Positions 8,146 to 18,997 of a stretch of 35,298 bases of DNA are shown here, piece after piece. Source of the stretch: Chara braunii. Taxonomy: Eukaryota > Streptophyta > Charophyceae > Charales > Characeae. The notes below the pieces were generated by a model that did not search any database, was not told the DNA's origin, and saw only the letters and a list, made by a program, of their open reading frames with translations. The stretch's first letter is position 1. Each line of letters opens with the position of its first letter. A program made the position numbers and the translations under genes. The DNA is taken from contig BFEA01000246.1 in the NCBI GenBank assembly GCA_003427395.1, positions 794,107 to 829,404 on the forward strand, in the 5' to 3' direction.

Positions 8146-9811
8146 CCTACCGCTAAATGTGCTTTGGCACACAAGGGTCAAGACCCACAAGATTTGTCTT
8201 TGTTAAACAAGTTCAAGCAACAAGTGGATATGTCCTGAATGGTCTGCCATACCGCCGCTAACTTTCTCCACAATCTGCATTGTTCAATCCTAACTAACTA
8301 TCTCAGATTCTACTGAAAGGGGATAAGTGAGATCTTACCTCAGAGAGAGACTATTCATTTGTCTGATTTCTTTCCATGAGATTCTTTCCACAACTTGGAT
8401 GGATGATATGTTCATGTGTGTTGGGAGAAGGAAGGAAACTCAGACAGGATAATCCAGAAAAGAATAGGAATGAGATAGTGAGGAGCATATGGGGAGTTAG
8501 TACGACAGTAAAAGGGGAAGTGAATTATTATTCACTACCTGAAGCGAAATGGCAACAGCCCAAACAATTAGTTAAGAATAGTAGGAGTCAGACAGGAAAC
8601 ACAGAGTCTAGAAGGAACTTCTAGATCTCAGTTAGGAAAAGAGATGTTAAGATTCTCTTGGGCTGTGTTGTGTCTACAAGTTTCGACATTTCGGAGAACT
8701 TACGGGGAAATCCGTTAGAGCAGCAATTTTGTTATCTCTGGATAACAGGTCGGTAGAACTCCGACTCAACTTCCACCCATGGCTTGGCACCCACACCTAA
8801 GACAAGATCTAAGAAGGGAACAGATAAATCTTCCCCCTGTATCTATGCCTAAATTTTCCAAATCACAGTCAGGAGTCTTCAAAATGTGTGGGGCTGGGGT
8901 AAAATGGAGTCAGGGTTAGGAAGGAATGTTGTTTTCAAGGGTTTAGGGCGTGAGTGGCATGCTGTGAGTGGGTTAAAGGTTGACACTCGTAGCGCATTCT
9001 GTGTCTGCATTTGTATGTGTTTATGTGTTTTCCTGCATCTGCGCAGGTGTTGGACATTTGTACTGTCTCCTGAGTTTGGGATCTTCTAGAAATTCGGGCA
9101 AAGGGACACGACAATCGTAAAAGTGAGGTCCACCGCTCAGTCAGCTCCCCTGATTTACATACATACTTATATATATATATATATATCTGTGAGTGATATC
9201 GTAGGCAAGTCGGTACCTGGGAAGTCATTCTGTTTGGGACTTCTTTTGAGAAGAATGAGAGATCACTAAGGGTTCGACTCTAGCATTTTCCATAAGGTCA
9301 ACAAAGGGAACATAGAGTCATTGTCATAGTTAGCTAAGCGTGGAAGACTGTCCAAGAAGTCGACGTGATTAGATAGTCGGTCCTAAGAGTTAGCACCTCG
9401 GGGCTCGACATACGGGTCAGTCTTAAGGCGTTCTACCGCGCGTATGCCTATGCTACGGCGATCGAGAAAACGCCCTCGGCTGACCTACCTCTGCGATTGC
9501 ATGTAAAAGCCTTCGCATGTGGGTCAGTAGCTCAGCAGGGATACGCCCACCTAAGGGATGGTGACAGCTCCCGCAGGTGGAGGTATGTTGTACCTCGCGA
9601 GTTTCTTAACCTGTCGTAGGGAGTCGCGAGAGGTATAGCACTCGCGCACGGTCGGAGTGGTGTTTACGTTAAAGTGACAAAGAAAAACTCATGTGTGACA
9701 CGACCGTGAGGTCCGACACCAAACTACTTTGCGTCTAGGGTGTGGGACCGCCGCGGGCGACAACGTCGTTTTGGGGGGCGGGAAAAATGAAATCCCTTAT
9801 GCTGTTACAAC
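8146..9811. other. Spacer upstream of the retroelement
   Basis: No gene recognised in about 1.67 kb. Short ORFs (such as plus 8376-8624) have no recognisable domain. An (AT)n tract lies at about 9169-9186, and an imperfect inverted repeat of TACCTCGCGA with TCGCGAGAGGTA at 9591-9635. Confidence 0.45.
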
Positions 9812-10667
9812 TGCAATACCCCGCTCAATATGCCATGATGTGGCCTCAGGGCCACACACAGTCCGCGACCCCTGCAACTGTACGCAGTCCAGACCGTCGG
9901 CTGTGAGTCAATCTGAGCCACCGTGGGTGGGAGACCTGAGGCCGGTCAGCCTCCTTAAACATTACATAAGACTTGGCCTCCAAGGAGTCAACATTCAGTC
10001 TTGCTATGCTGCCTTGACGCTGGCTTAACGCTAGCTAGATGCGGGCTTGGCGCTGGCTATACGCTCTCACTGTGGACGACGATACAAGACTGCTGCTGCA
10101 CGCTGGCACCTTCTGCATTGGCGCCAGCTTGTGCTGACGCGGCGCAGGGCCACGTTGTCTTCAACATTGCTGATGTGGCGCATACCACTCTGTCTTCATT
10201 GCTGACGTGGCATTTGCCACATTGTCTACATTGCCGAGTTGGACGCAACAAGGAGGGAGATCGGGATCTGTGGATGATTGAGAGGGAACGGGATACTTAC
10301 CTGCGGATGATGTCGATACTGTGCGCTGCTGGTTGTCTCCAACGTCTTCACGAGAGAACCGTGGCACATGGCACTTCAATGTAATCAGGATCTATCAGAC
10401 TTGTTACTGTATATTGATTGATGACGTGGAGGAGAGGGGAAGCCCGGAGAAGGAGTGGGAAATGTTGGGCTACTCTCTTTGTGGACATTGACGATTACTA
10501 TCGATTCCACCTTCTATTCTGTCTATTCCCCCTCCACCCTCTTCGTCTAACTGAAAACAAGACATTGTATCAGAGATCACATTTATGATTATTGGAGACA
10601 TTGTTCACAATTGAGTTACTTTGTATTTCGACATCTGGCGAGTATCTTACAGATTGGGTTCATTACA
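9812..10667 (+). repeat. 5' LTR (856 bp)
   Basis: Starts TGCAATACCCCGCTCAATAT and ends GGGTTCATTACA just before the PBS. Relative to the 3' LTR it lacks about 190 bp after position 9860 (between CCACACACAG and CAGACCGTCG) and has one copy of the GAAATGTTGGGCTACTCTCT block that is present three times in the 3' LTR. It carries four TGAYGYGG boxes (10135, 10171, 10203, 10422). A CTTACCTG (10296-10303) forms a minus-strand splice-donor match. Confidence 0.92.
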
Positions 10668-11267
10668 ATTTGGTATTGGAGCATACCTTCTTCATCGTGA
10701 TCTGTTGTCAGGCGCCAGGTGGCACCCAGGTAAGTGGGAGGTGCTGCACGTGAAAGGAGAGAAACGAGTTTATTAACACGCGCGATTATTATTGCGAGTC
10801 TAGACATTGATTTCCACGCTCACACGAGCGCTCCCTTGAAGATGATGGCATTGACACCTTGAAGTGAAGACGGCGACATTGCTTACGTGGCACTTTGTTG
10901 CTGACCTGACAATCAGATAGCAGCGAGAGCATTGTTGCCAGCAGGCTGATGTGGCGTTGGTGAGAGAGAGAGTGGGTGCCGAGGCTGTTGACGTGGCGTG
11001 CTGCCTACGCTGCATAACGCAAGGGTGCTGACGTGGCATCCTAAGATTGGTAGGGTATTGTCTGACGTGGCACGTACCTGTGTCGCGACTTACCTGCTGA
11101 CGTGGCGCTCCACACTCCAACAGTACTTTGATCTGACGTGGCATACCAGTGGAAGATGAGTTGGCAGTTCAGGCATTGCTGACGTGGCATTCCACCTAAA
11201 GGTCTTTCTGGCCCTTGACGTTGATGTGGCACGTGTGCTGCGTTAGCATTCCAAGGGTGACATGTGG
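10135..11267 (+). promoter_or_regulatory. Array of TGACGTGGC-type boxes in LTR and leader
   Basis: Copies of TGAYGTGGCR or one-base variants start at 10135, 10171, 10203, 10422, 10883, 10947, 10989, 11029, 11063, 11098, 11134, 11180 and 11222, plus a variant TGACATGTGGCAT at about 11258. All are on the plus strand, mostly 35-60 bp apart in the leader, and often preceded by CATTGC. TGACGTGG is the known hybrid C-box/G-box recognised by plant bZIP factors. The 3' LTR keeps matches at 18167, 18202 and 18234. The array may be an enhancer of the element, or simply a decayed minisatellite; the sequence alone cannot decide. Confidence 0.7.
10671..10683 (+). other. Primer binding site, tRNA-iMet type
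   Basis: TGGTATTGGAGCA lies three bases after the 5' LTR. The usual plant Ty3/gypsy PBS, complementary to the 3' end of initiator tRNA-Met, begins TGGTATCAGAGC. Two mismatches fit the general decay. Confidence 0.85.
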
Positions 11268-11790
11268 CATGTTTGTACGCTGCCACAGGTGAGGTGTCGA
11301 TACTTGCACTTGTGTGCTGACAGGCGGTACAACTTCAGGATTGCTGTAATGTCATGTGTCGGCCCTTGTGTCTGGTTGCATTGGTTCAAAAGATGGTACA
11401 ACCGTCGAGGAAAGAATGCTGACAATTGATTGTTGTTGATTGTGTTGGCTGACTTACTTGTCTGGCTGTTCTGTGGTTGCCGTGCATACTCACCTGTGTT
11501 GTTGTGTCTTGATCACATTGGTCGTGGCTGCGGTACCTGTACACTCTCGTTAGGACGTCATCACACATAAGATAGACAACAGAAGTAGAGATAGGAGTAA
11601 ATTGAAATTTATTTTATTACTATTGTTGTTTATTTTTCTTGCCGTAGCAGATTGGCCGTGGAGTTTATTATTGTTTTTTTAACTATTTTTGTGCAGCAGA
11701 CACACATTTTAAAAATGTTTTTCTTTTGGAATTCTTTGCGTCTTTCTGTCCTGACTCGCTTTATTCCTTTTTTCTTCTTCCCTATCTCAA
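10684..11790 (+). other. Long 5' leader of the retroelement
   Basis: About 1.1 kb between PBS and gag without an intact ORF. The first half is built from the TGACGTGGC boxes; the second (11290-11780) is T-rich with no clear motif. CTTACCTG (11089-11096) and CGTACCTG (near 11072) again give minus-strand donor matches. Confidence 0.6.
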
Positions 11791-13180
11791 TCACTCTCTT
11801 TGCTGATGACGAAAGTAGTGAACTGAGAACGTGTGGCCAAATACAGCAGAGACGGCAGCAGATGCTCGCCCGTCTTAACCAGTTGCGCACTGAGTTGCAT
11901 GACGATGGTCCAGAGGTTGAACAACACGTGCGCAAGCAGTTCGACCTGCGTGCTGCAGAGTCTGAACTGAATGGGGCTGACACGACTGCTGAGATGCTGG
12001 AAGTAAGCGATCGAGTGTAGCAAACTATTGAGCGAGGCAGAGTGACCCTCTATGTTGCCGAGCAGCTTGGCTAAGATTGCTGGTAATGTGCCTAAAGAAG
12101 AAGAAGGAGAAAAAAAGGAAGGAAAGAGGGAAGAACCGGAATTCTCTAAAGAGATTATGATGGCCAACATCAAACAATTGGAAGAAACCTTGAATGCAAA
12201 GAAAAGAAAAATGGAAGAATACCGGAGAGTGAAGGAAGGAGAAAGAACAGCGAGAGAGAGAAATAAATGAAATCATACCGCAGTTTCACTTTGAAGGAAC
12301 AAAGACCGACCTACCATCCATTCTCAATAACTTGATGGCTTACCTTCAGACCGCAGTTTTATTTTGAAGGAACAAAGACTGACCTACCATCCATTCTCAA
12401 TAACTTGATGGCTTACCTCACACATCTTGAACTGAAGATTGACAATAACACTGACGATGACTAGACTTCTGAAGGGCAAAGACAAGGTGGTGATAGAGGA
12501 GGTGGTCAGGGAGGAAGAAAGAAAAGTCTTAGAACCCCAAGAGAAGCTTATGAAGGATGCAATGAAGAACACGAAGGTGACATCGGACAAACCCGAAACT
12601 TCCAAGAAAGAACCCGAGAAACCCGCGAAAAAGAAAAAAGAGCCCGCCAAGAAAAAAACGGCCAAAAAAGTTGAAAAGTTGAAAATAAAAGAGAAAGTGA
12701 AAATGAAGTTACCTTTTACCTACAATGGCAAGACAGGCGAGCATCTGTTGATCTGGATCGCCGAGATCCAGACATAATGTGGGACTGCACCAGTAGAGCC
12801 CGAAAGTCGAGTGGCTTTCACAACTTCACATCTAGGGGAAACAGTAAAAGAATGAGTATTGTCTGAGGCTAACGCTACTACCTTCAAAGACATAGGTGAG
12901 TGGGTCAAAATATTGACCCCCCGGGAATTCCTCAAGAAGATTAAGGAAAGATTCCTAAACAAAACGATGTGCGACAAGGTTTTTGACGAACTCACCACTG
13001 TAGGCCAAAAACGTTGGACCACTGTGGATGCATTGTCGCGTGACTCACGTGAGATCGATCGGTTGTTGCTGGTACAAGGTCTGAACCTGCAAGGCAATCA
13101 AGTCCTCCATATCTTATCGCGATCTTTGCCAGAACCTATCCGAGGACATCTCGTGGTTGAGGTCAAATTTGGTTAGTGTA
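11790..13180 (+). pseudogene. gag: gag remnant (coiled-coil, Lys-rich linker, capsid)
   Basis: Pieces in different frames. First a coiled-coil-like stretch with QQRRQ...LNQLRTEL and AEMLEVSDRV then a stop near 12020. Next an E/K-rich segment (12052-12270) and a Lys-rich segment (12439-12777) ending LPFTYNGKTGEHLLIWIAEI, which resembles the start of a Ty3/gypsy capsid domain. Last, 12859-13176 with WVKILTPREFLKKIKERF and the tail ILSRSLPEPIRGHL. A tandem duplication of 73 bp (12277-12349 and 12350-12422) breaks the frame. At least three stops or frameshifts separate the parts. Confidence 0.75.
12277..12422 (+). repeat. 73-bp tandem duplication inside gag
   Basis: ACCGCAGTTT...CTTGATGGCTTACCT occurs twice in direct succession with a few substitutions. 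The unit is not a multiple of three, so it shifts the gag frame. Confidence 0.95.
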
Positions 13181-13573
13181 ACTATAGGCACTTTCGTGAC
13201 CTCACGCTTCAAAGGGAGCAAATGACCGCACAAGTAAAAGGAGCGTATGCTTCTGTTGCGAAGAGCGGTCCGGTTGGTGGGTACGGTAAGGGTGTCTTGT
13301 GGCGACAAAAGTGACAGGACCACATGCTCGTCATCTTTGACGACGACACCGTGGAAAAGTTACCGCTTGATGAGGCCGAGGGCGAAGGTACGTAGTGAGT
13401 TGGAAAAGGGTGACGTCACTGCTGTGGTGGCCAACAAGGATGGCACCAAACCCTGGAACAAGAAAAGGAGGCCACACTCCTTTCCCGAGCATCCCGACAT
13501 AACAGTCGGAAAACCTTAGGAAAAGATGGGTCTCACGCGAGAAGAGTGGCAGTAGAGAATGAATAACAAACAG

Positions 13574-13615
13574 TGTCTGAAGTGCGGCACTGCAAGACAC
13601 GTTATAATATGATGC
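13574..13615 (+). pseudogene. CCHC zinc knuckle remnant
   Basis: Reads C-LK-C-GTAR-H-VII-stop-C, i.e. the CX2CX4HX4C pattern of retroviral nucleocapsid knuckles, with a TGA (13610-13612) in the last spacer. It lies between capsid and protease as expected. Confidence 0.85.
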
Positions 13616-13797
13616 CCTCTCATTCGAAACCGGAAGGGAGCAACCAGTAAGAGTATCATCTTCTCCTATCATCTTCTCCTACTGAGTTGAGGGGTTTAGA
13701 CAAAGGTAAGACGGCAATAACCTCTTTCAACCTCTCGACTCACATAGCAGAGGATGACTCTTCTTCGGCCTGTCGAGCATAACACCCTGATAATATT

Positions 13798-14088
13798 ATG
13801 TGTTTTGTCTCCCTGAACAATTCCCTTGACGAACTCGTAAATGAACTCATAGCTCGTATAAATTCATGGGCTAGGAAAACTAAGTCTAAGAGGGAACTGA
13901 TGATCGCAGATATTGAGATTGTACATACGGGAGTAGGTGCTTTATTAGACTCAAGATTGACGCGGTCTTACATCTCAGAAAAGACAATTCGTAAGTTGCA
14001 CCTGGGAATGAAGGTAATATGTTGGCCAATAAGAGCACGATCACTATCTCTCAATATATCGTCGTGTCAAATATTACTTCAGGACTAA
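13798..14088 (+). pseudogene. Aspartic protease remnant
   Basis: The open frame contains ALLDSRLTRSYIS (DSR at 13948-13956) and then SEKTIRKLHL. The family motif is ALLDSGATRSYIS-like with catalytic D-S/T-G. Here Gly is replaced by Arg, so activity should be lost. The frame ends at 14088; downstream, LGMDWHEKAAPEVKFKKK (14149-14460) is the normal linker between protease and RT. Confidence 0.82.
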
Positions 14089-14756
14089 GAAAGGAAATAA
14101 AATATTGTATGAAATATCATTCCTAATCGAAAGAACCTACCCTTTAACATGACATTGGGAATGGATTGGCACGAGAAAGCTGCCCCAGAAGTCAAGTTCA
14201 AAAAGAAGATTGTAAAATTAAAGGGCAAAAAGTCCGAACTTATAACAATTATGTTGTATCATAGGTATGACTCAAACTTAACATTGTTTTTTTGTTGTAT
14301 GAGTTACCCAACATTCACATCTATGGATTCAAAGAAGCAGTTGGATCAGAATGTGATAATGGTGCTCTTTAAACGAGTAGGAGAATGTTCCTCATGCTAC
14401 CCTCCTTCTATTGAAAAATCACTTGACGAGTATAAAGACTTGCCGACTGAGCCAACGTGAATCATTGAGCGTGTTATCAAGCACACAATTGAGATTATTC
14501 TCACTAATAAGATTCCCAAGGGTCCCATCTATCGTATGTCTCCTATGAAACTTGAGGAATTAAATAAACATTTGCACTAACTGAAAAATAATGAATTCAC
14601 CCCAGTTCATCTCTTTATGGTGCTCCTGTCTTATTTGTACCCGAAAAAGAAGGTGAACTTAGATTATGCATCGATTATCGTGGGTTAAATGTCGTCATTG
14701 TCAAGAACACGGAACCACTTCCGCACATTGACGACCTATTGAACCAATTACAGGGA

Positions 14757-14798
14757 TGCAGGTACTTTAGTAAGAGATGCATGTACTTTAGTAAGATT
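14757..14798 (+). repeat. 21-bp in-frame tandem duplication in RT
   Basis: Two copies of TGCAKGTACTTTAGTAAGA, in frame, giving CRYFSKR then CMYFSKI. It sits directly ahead of the first catalytic motif. Confidence 0.95.
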
Positions 14799-15198
14799 CA
14801 TCTCAAATTAGGGTACCACCAGATCGAGGTGACTTTCGAGGATCAACACAAAACAGCATTCCGAACTACGTATGGTGACTACGAGTTCGTGGTTATGCCT
14901 TTTAGATTAACTAATGTTTCTGTCACCTTTCAAAGCTCAACGAATGAACTATTTTGTCAATGGATGATTCAGTTCGTAGTTGTCTATTTCGATGATATCC
15001 TCGTGTATAGTAAAACACTTAAGGATCACGAGAAACACCTACGAATGGTTCTTTAGAAGTTGCGCGAGGACAACTTTAAACTGGATCTTACTAAGTCTGA
15101 GTTCGTTAGGCATGAAGTGCCATACTTAGGGCATACAGTAAACAAAGAAGGAATAAGTCCCGAAGAGAAGAAGATAACATCAATTCGAGATTGACCCC

Positions 15199-15282
15199 AA
15201 CCTAAAACTGTCATGGAACTCATGTCTTTCCTATGACTTGAACCTAAGACTGTCCTGGAGCCCATGTCTTTCCTATGATTGC
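15199..15282 (+). repeat. 42-bp in-frame tandem duplication at end of RT
   Basis: AACCTAARACTGTC...TTTCCTATGA repeated at 15199 and 15241. Each half encodes a PKTVxExMSFL-like block, the family's connector between RT and RNase H. Confidence 0.92.
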
Positions 15283-15615
15283 TAATTATTACAGGAAGTT
15301 TGTAAAAAGCTCCTCCTTAATAGTTGCACCTATGAGAAGACTACTGAAGAAATAAAAATCTTGGTTGTGGACCACTTGCCATTGCTTATGCTGTAAAACT
15401 CCCAATAATACCTTTTCACAATTGACTTCCAGATAGACATGGAGAAGCTCACTATAGCACATGTATGCTATTAGCAGGTATTTTACTTTGCGCCTTGGTT
15501 ATTGATTTTGGGTACTGTTCAGATAATATATGCAGCTTCTGTTTGTTGAACAAAGATTGTGAGTCGTAATTCAAAAAGTCAAAATATGTACTAACTCACT
15601 ACCCTATCTTAAAAA

Positions 15616-15995
15616 TTGTTGATCCTTCTCTCTCTTTCATTGTCACGACTGACGCAAATTAGTATGGGATTGGGGTTGTATTATAGCAAGACGATGGTAA
15701 CGGATATAAACCTATCAACTTTATGTTCAGAAGACTGTTGTATGAAAAAGTCGACAACTCCACATATCAAAGAAATTGTATACCTCGGTTGCTGCACTTT
15801 ATAGTTGGAAACACTACTTGTTAGGGAGACAATTTACTGTCTGTTCATACCGCTCTTCCCTGCAGTGGATTAAGACTCAACCTAGACTTTCTGACAAGTT
15901 AGTGAGATGATCCTCCTTCATAGACACATTTGACTTTAAACGAAAAACGATCAAAGAAAAGTCCAATGTGGTTGTGGATGCTTTGTCCAGGTGTG
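15616..15995 (+). pseudogene. RNase H remnant
   Basis: The translation reads IVTTDAN-stop-YGIGVVL, then DGNGYKPINFMFRR, SWKHYLLGRQFTV and finally NVVVDALSR (near 15968). These are the landmarks of Ty3/gypsy RNase H (TDAS and VADALSR). The frame is broken by stops and shifts. Confidence 0.82.
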
Positions 15996-16970
15996 CAGAC
16001 TTCTTTGGAACGATCGACTCCTATCTCGATATTGGGAATGAACTGAAAGAGCAAATTCGCAAGGGTTATACAGACGATCCTATATGGAGTCTTATTATTG
16101 GAACCCTAAAAAAGAACCCTGGACTCTTTCCCGAATATCAAATGACTAATGGTTTACTCTTCTTCATCGATAAGATAAAAAAAAAACTTTGTATTCCTTA
16201 TAAAAAACCAATAAAAAGTCTAACTATTAGGGAATGTCAAGATACTGATGCACATTTCGTTTCAATAAGACATATGTCGATGCGAGAGGACTCTTTGAAT
16301 CGAAAGGAATGAAGGAGGATGTGCTAACCTATGTGCGAACTTATTTTGTCTAATTAACATCATTAATCAGTGTCGTTAGTATCGTCATGGTCATCATTAG
16401 CAGTTTCCATATGTTCATTCCGGGCAAATTATGAGGACCCCGGCCTCAATCTTATTATTGGTAATATCAGCCTTGGGCACTGGGCCCGTGAGCACCCTCT
16501 GAGACTATTGAGACCGCTACCTATTCCATGTGAGTCAGGTGAGTCTATCTCTATTGATTTCATGAGTCTCACTAAGAGCCGAAATGACAACATTCCGATG
16601 ATGGTCATTGCAGATCGATTATAAAAACATGCTATGTTAATTTCTTTGCTTACTGAAGCTAAGACTGCAGTAGTCATCCAAAAATTTATGATGCGATGTG
16701 TCTCAGAATATAGTTTCCCAAAATTCATCGTCGGTGTTCGGTTCACTGGACTTCAATGACAAAAGTTGATGGAAGTCTATGACATTAGGTTGACCATGTT
16801 GTCAGGGAGACACCCTGAAACGAATGGCCAAATTGAGCAAATTGGCCAAAGTCGTCTATGCCAACATCTTTTGCTCATGTACGTACGACCCAATCAGATA
16901 GATTCGGATGAGAACTTACCTAAGATTGCAAATGCATATAATAATAGTATACATACTGTTACATAAAAAA
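15996..16970 (+). pseudogene. Integrase remnant
   Basis: An N-terminal region with LTIRECQDTDAHF comes first. The catalytic core begins GESISIDFMSLTKSRNDNIP (first Asp retained, 16530-16570), then VIADRL before a stop. The block that should carry the second Asp (SDRD-like) has lost it and reads FIVGVRFTG. RHPETNGQIEQ follows with the third acidic residue (Glu near 16817). The zinc-binding HHCC region is not intact. Confidence 0.85.
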
Positions 16971-17164
16971 CTCCGAACGCATTGCATAAAGGTTGAAAAC
17001 CTCGACGTCCCATTGATGCTCTAACCCGGACCAGATTCAGAGGTCACCCCAAACACTCGAAAATTCGCAATTTTATACGAGGAAGACATAAAGAAAGTTA
17101 AATAAAATATACAGAAAGCCCAGGTACAAATTATTAAACAAGCAATCATCGTCGGCCTTCCCAA

Positions 17165-17600
17165 TTGCAAGAAGGCAACCTAGTCTGGGTAAAATCTAAA
17201 GAATTTTCCTTGGAAGCGAACGTGTCTAAAAAATTGTTATCTGTCTATTACGGACCCTGGGAAGTTCTCAAGGTGATTGGGGATGCAAATGGACTTTCTT
17301 ACCGAATTGATACACCCCCACACCTCAAAACCTATCCTATTTTTGCCTCGATTTAGCTTTTGCTATATGTAGAAGAAAATTAGTTTCCTAACAGACCATA
17401 CCCTCCATGAATGGAGCCTACGAAGTTGAAAAGTTTCTGGAACATGGCTACTTTTTTACAAGTGGCAAAGGAAGATTGCAAAAGCAGTACAAGGTACAGT
17501 TCAAGTCTCAACCTCCTTTTGAAGCTAGGTGGTTTAGTAAAAAATAACTATTACCTACTGCTCTTGATATTGTTGCTGCATATGAACATGGGTTAATTAA
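17165..17600 (+). pseudogene. Integrase C-terminal domain and chromodomain remnant
   Basis: NLVWVKSKEFSLEANVSKKL, YYGPWEVLKVIGDANG and THLKTYP-type residues (17165-17356) are the GPY/F-type C-terminal domain of chromovirus integrases. In another frame (about 17420-17600) EVEKFLEHGYF, QKQYKVQFKSQPPFEARWF and DIVAAYEHG form a chromodomain-like tail with one stop inside. Chromodomains target such elements to marked chromatin. Confidence 0.72.
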
Positions 17601-17641
17601 AGTATTTCTACGATGAAACTCTAAAATTGGGCTTGCAAGAA

Positions 17642-18801
17642 TGCAATACCGCGCTCAATATGCCCTAAGGTGGCCTCAGGGCCACACAGACCACGATCCC
17701 AGTCTAAGGCCACAGATCCCAAAGGGGAGGAAAACCCCAAGTAGGCTCAGGGTCTGTGCGCCCGATAGTTGACCATGGCCAACTGCCCAGCGTCCCAAGA
17801 CTCAAGGTCTGTATGCACCCAACCCGGGCCACCGGTCAAACACACACACTTGTTCGTATGCAGGTACCAAGACAACATCAAGACCAAGTGGAAGTCTACA
17901 ACTATATGCAATCCAAACCTTCGGCTATAAGTCAATCTGAGCCACCGTGGGTGGGAGACCTGAGGTCAGTCAGCCTTGTCAAACATTACATAAGGCCTGG
18001 CCTCCAGGGAGTTAGCATTCAGTCTTGCTATGCTGCCTTGACGGTGGCTTGACGCGAGCTAGACGTGGGCTTGACGCTGGCTTGGCGATGGCTGTAAGCT
18101 GACACTGTGGACGACGACGCAAAACATCTGCACGCTGGCACCTTCTACATTGGCGCCAGCCTGTGCTGACGTGGCGCAGGGGCACGTTGTCTTCAACATG
18201 CTGATGTGGCGCATGCCACTCTATCTTCATTGCCGACGTGGCATTTGCCACATTGTCTACATTGTTGAGTTGGACTTGACAAGGAGGGAGATCGGAATCT
18301 GTGGATGATTGAGAGGGAACGGGATACTTACCTGCGGGTGATGTCGATACTGTGCGCTGCTGATTGTCTCCAACGTCTTCACAAGAGAACTGTGGCATGT
18401 GGCAGTTCGATGTGAGCAGGATCTGTCAGGCTCGTTACTAGATACTGTTTGGCTAACAAGAGGAGAGGGAAAGCCCGGAGGAGTAGTAGGAAATGTTGAG
18501 CTACTCTCTTTGTGGTCATTGATGATGGAGGAGTAGGATATGTTGGGCTACTCTCTTTGTGGTCATTGATGATTACTACCTCTTCCACCTATAGGAAATG
18601 TTGGGCTACTCTCTTTGTGGTCATTGATGATTACTACCTCTTCCACCTATTCTGACTATTCCCCCTCCAGTCTCTTCGTCTAACTGGAAATGAGACATTG
18701 TATCAAAGACCACAATTTATGATTATTTGAGACATTGTTCAGAGTTGAGGTACTTTGTATTTCGACATCTGGAAAGTATCTTACAGACTGGGTTCATTAC
18801 A
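17642..18801 (+). repeat. 3' LTR (1160 bp)
   Basis: Starts TGCAATACCGCGCTCAATAT, ends GGTTCATTACA. It is longer than the 5' LTR because it keeps the segment missing there (about 17680-17900) and because one block is triplicated at 18487-18650. A polypurine tract cannot be seen clearly ahead of it. Confidence 0.92.
18487..18650 (+). repeat. Triplicated block in the 3' LTR
   Basis: TAGGAAATGTTGRGCTACTC...GGTCATTGATGAT begins at 18487, 18534 and 18592 (units of 47, 58 and 59 bp). The 5' LTR has one copy, so the expansion happened after insertion or was lost on the other side. Confidence 0.93.
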
Positions 18802-18997
18802 CAGCATTCCTAATCATTCTCTTCGGTACTAGTGTGAGTGTGCCCTCAACGAGGACGTGTATCCGACACAACAGAAGAAGACCGGAAAAAAAAAAACCAT
18901 CTATACATGTCGTGAAAGCAATCAGATACACTTGTAGAAGTAGTGCGTGTACATGTGCACTGAGAGCGTTTCCACTCCCAGCGGGGAATACATCCTG
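18802..18997. other. Spacer after the retroelement
   Basis: Holds GTGCCCTCAACGAGGACGTG (near 18840), a partial and diverged relative of the end of the 149-bp repeat that follows. No gene seen. Confidence 0.45.

Larger units (their letters stand above)
14461..15290 (+). pseudogene. pol: Reverse transcriptase remnant
   Basis: The N-terminal block reads IPKGPIYRMSP, then after a frameshift YGAPVLFVP, LCIDYRGLN and NTEPLPHIDDLL. The frame 14739-15056 follows with GYHQIEV, TYGDYEFVVMPF and YFDDILVYSKTL (catalytic FDD at about 14988-14996). The first catalytic Asp, normally in KIDLKSGYHQ, is His (KIHLKLGYHQ). A 21-bp duplication adds seven residues just before it, and a stop (15054) interrupts before KLREDNFKLDL. 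The end of the domain holds a 42-bp duplication. Confidence 0.92.
9812..18801 (+). mobile_element. Ty3/gypsy LTR retrotransposon, chromovirus type, decayed
   Basis: A 9.0 kb element bounded by related direct repeats (9812-10667 and 17642-18801), each beginning TGCAATACC and ending CATTACA. The order PBS, gag with CCHC knuckle, protease, RT, RNase H, integrase and chromodomain identifies Ty3/gypsy of the chromovirus branch. Every coding domain is broken by stops, frameshifts or small duplications, so it cannot move on its own. By eye the LTRs differ at roughly one position in ten in well-aligned parts, besides large indels, so insertion is old. The 5-bp flanks (ACAAC and CAGCA) do not match as a target-site duplication. 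Confidence 0.93.

Noticed and set aside
9525-9590. tRNA-like sequence (AGTAGCTCAGCAGG)
   Set aside because: The A box is fair, but no B box at a suitable distance and no cloverleaf.
9807-18806. Target-site duplication of the retroelement
   Set aside because: The five bases on each side (ACAAC and CAGCA) do not match, so none is claimed.
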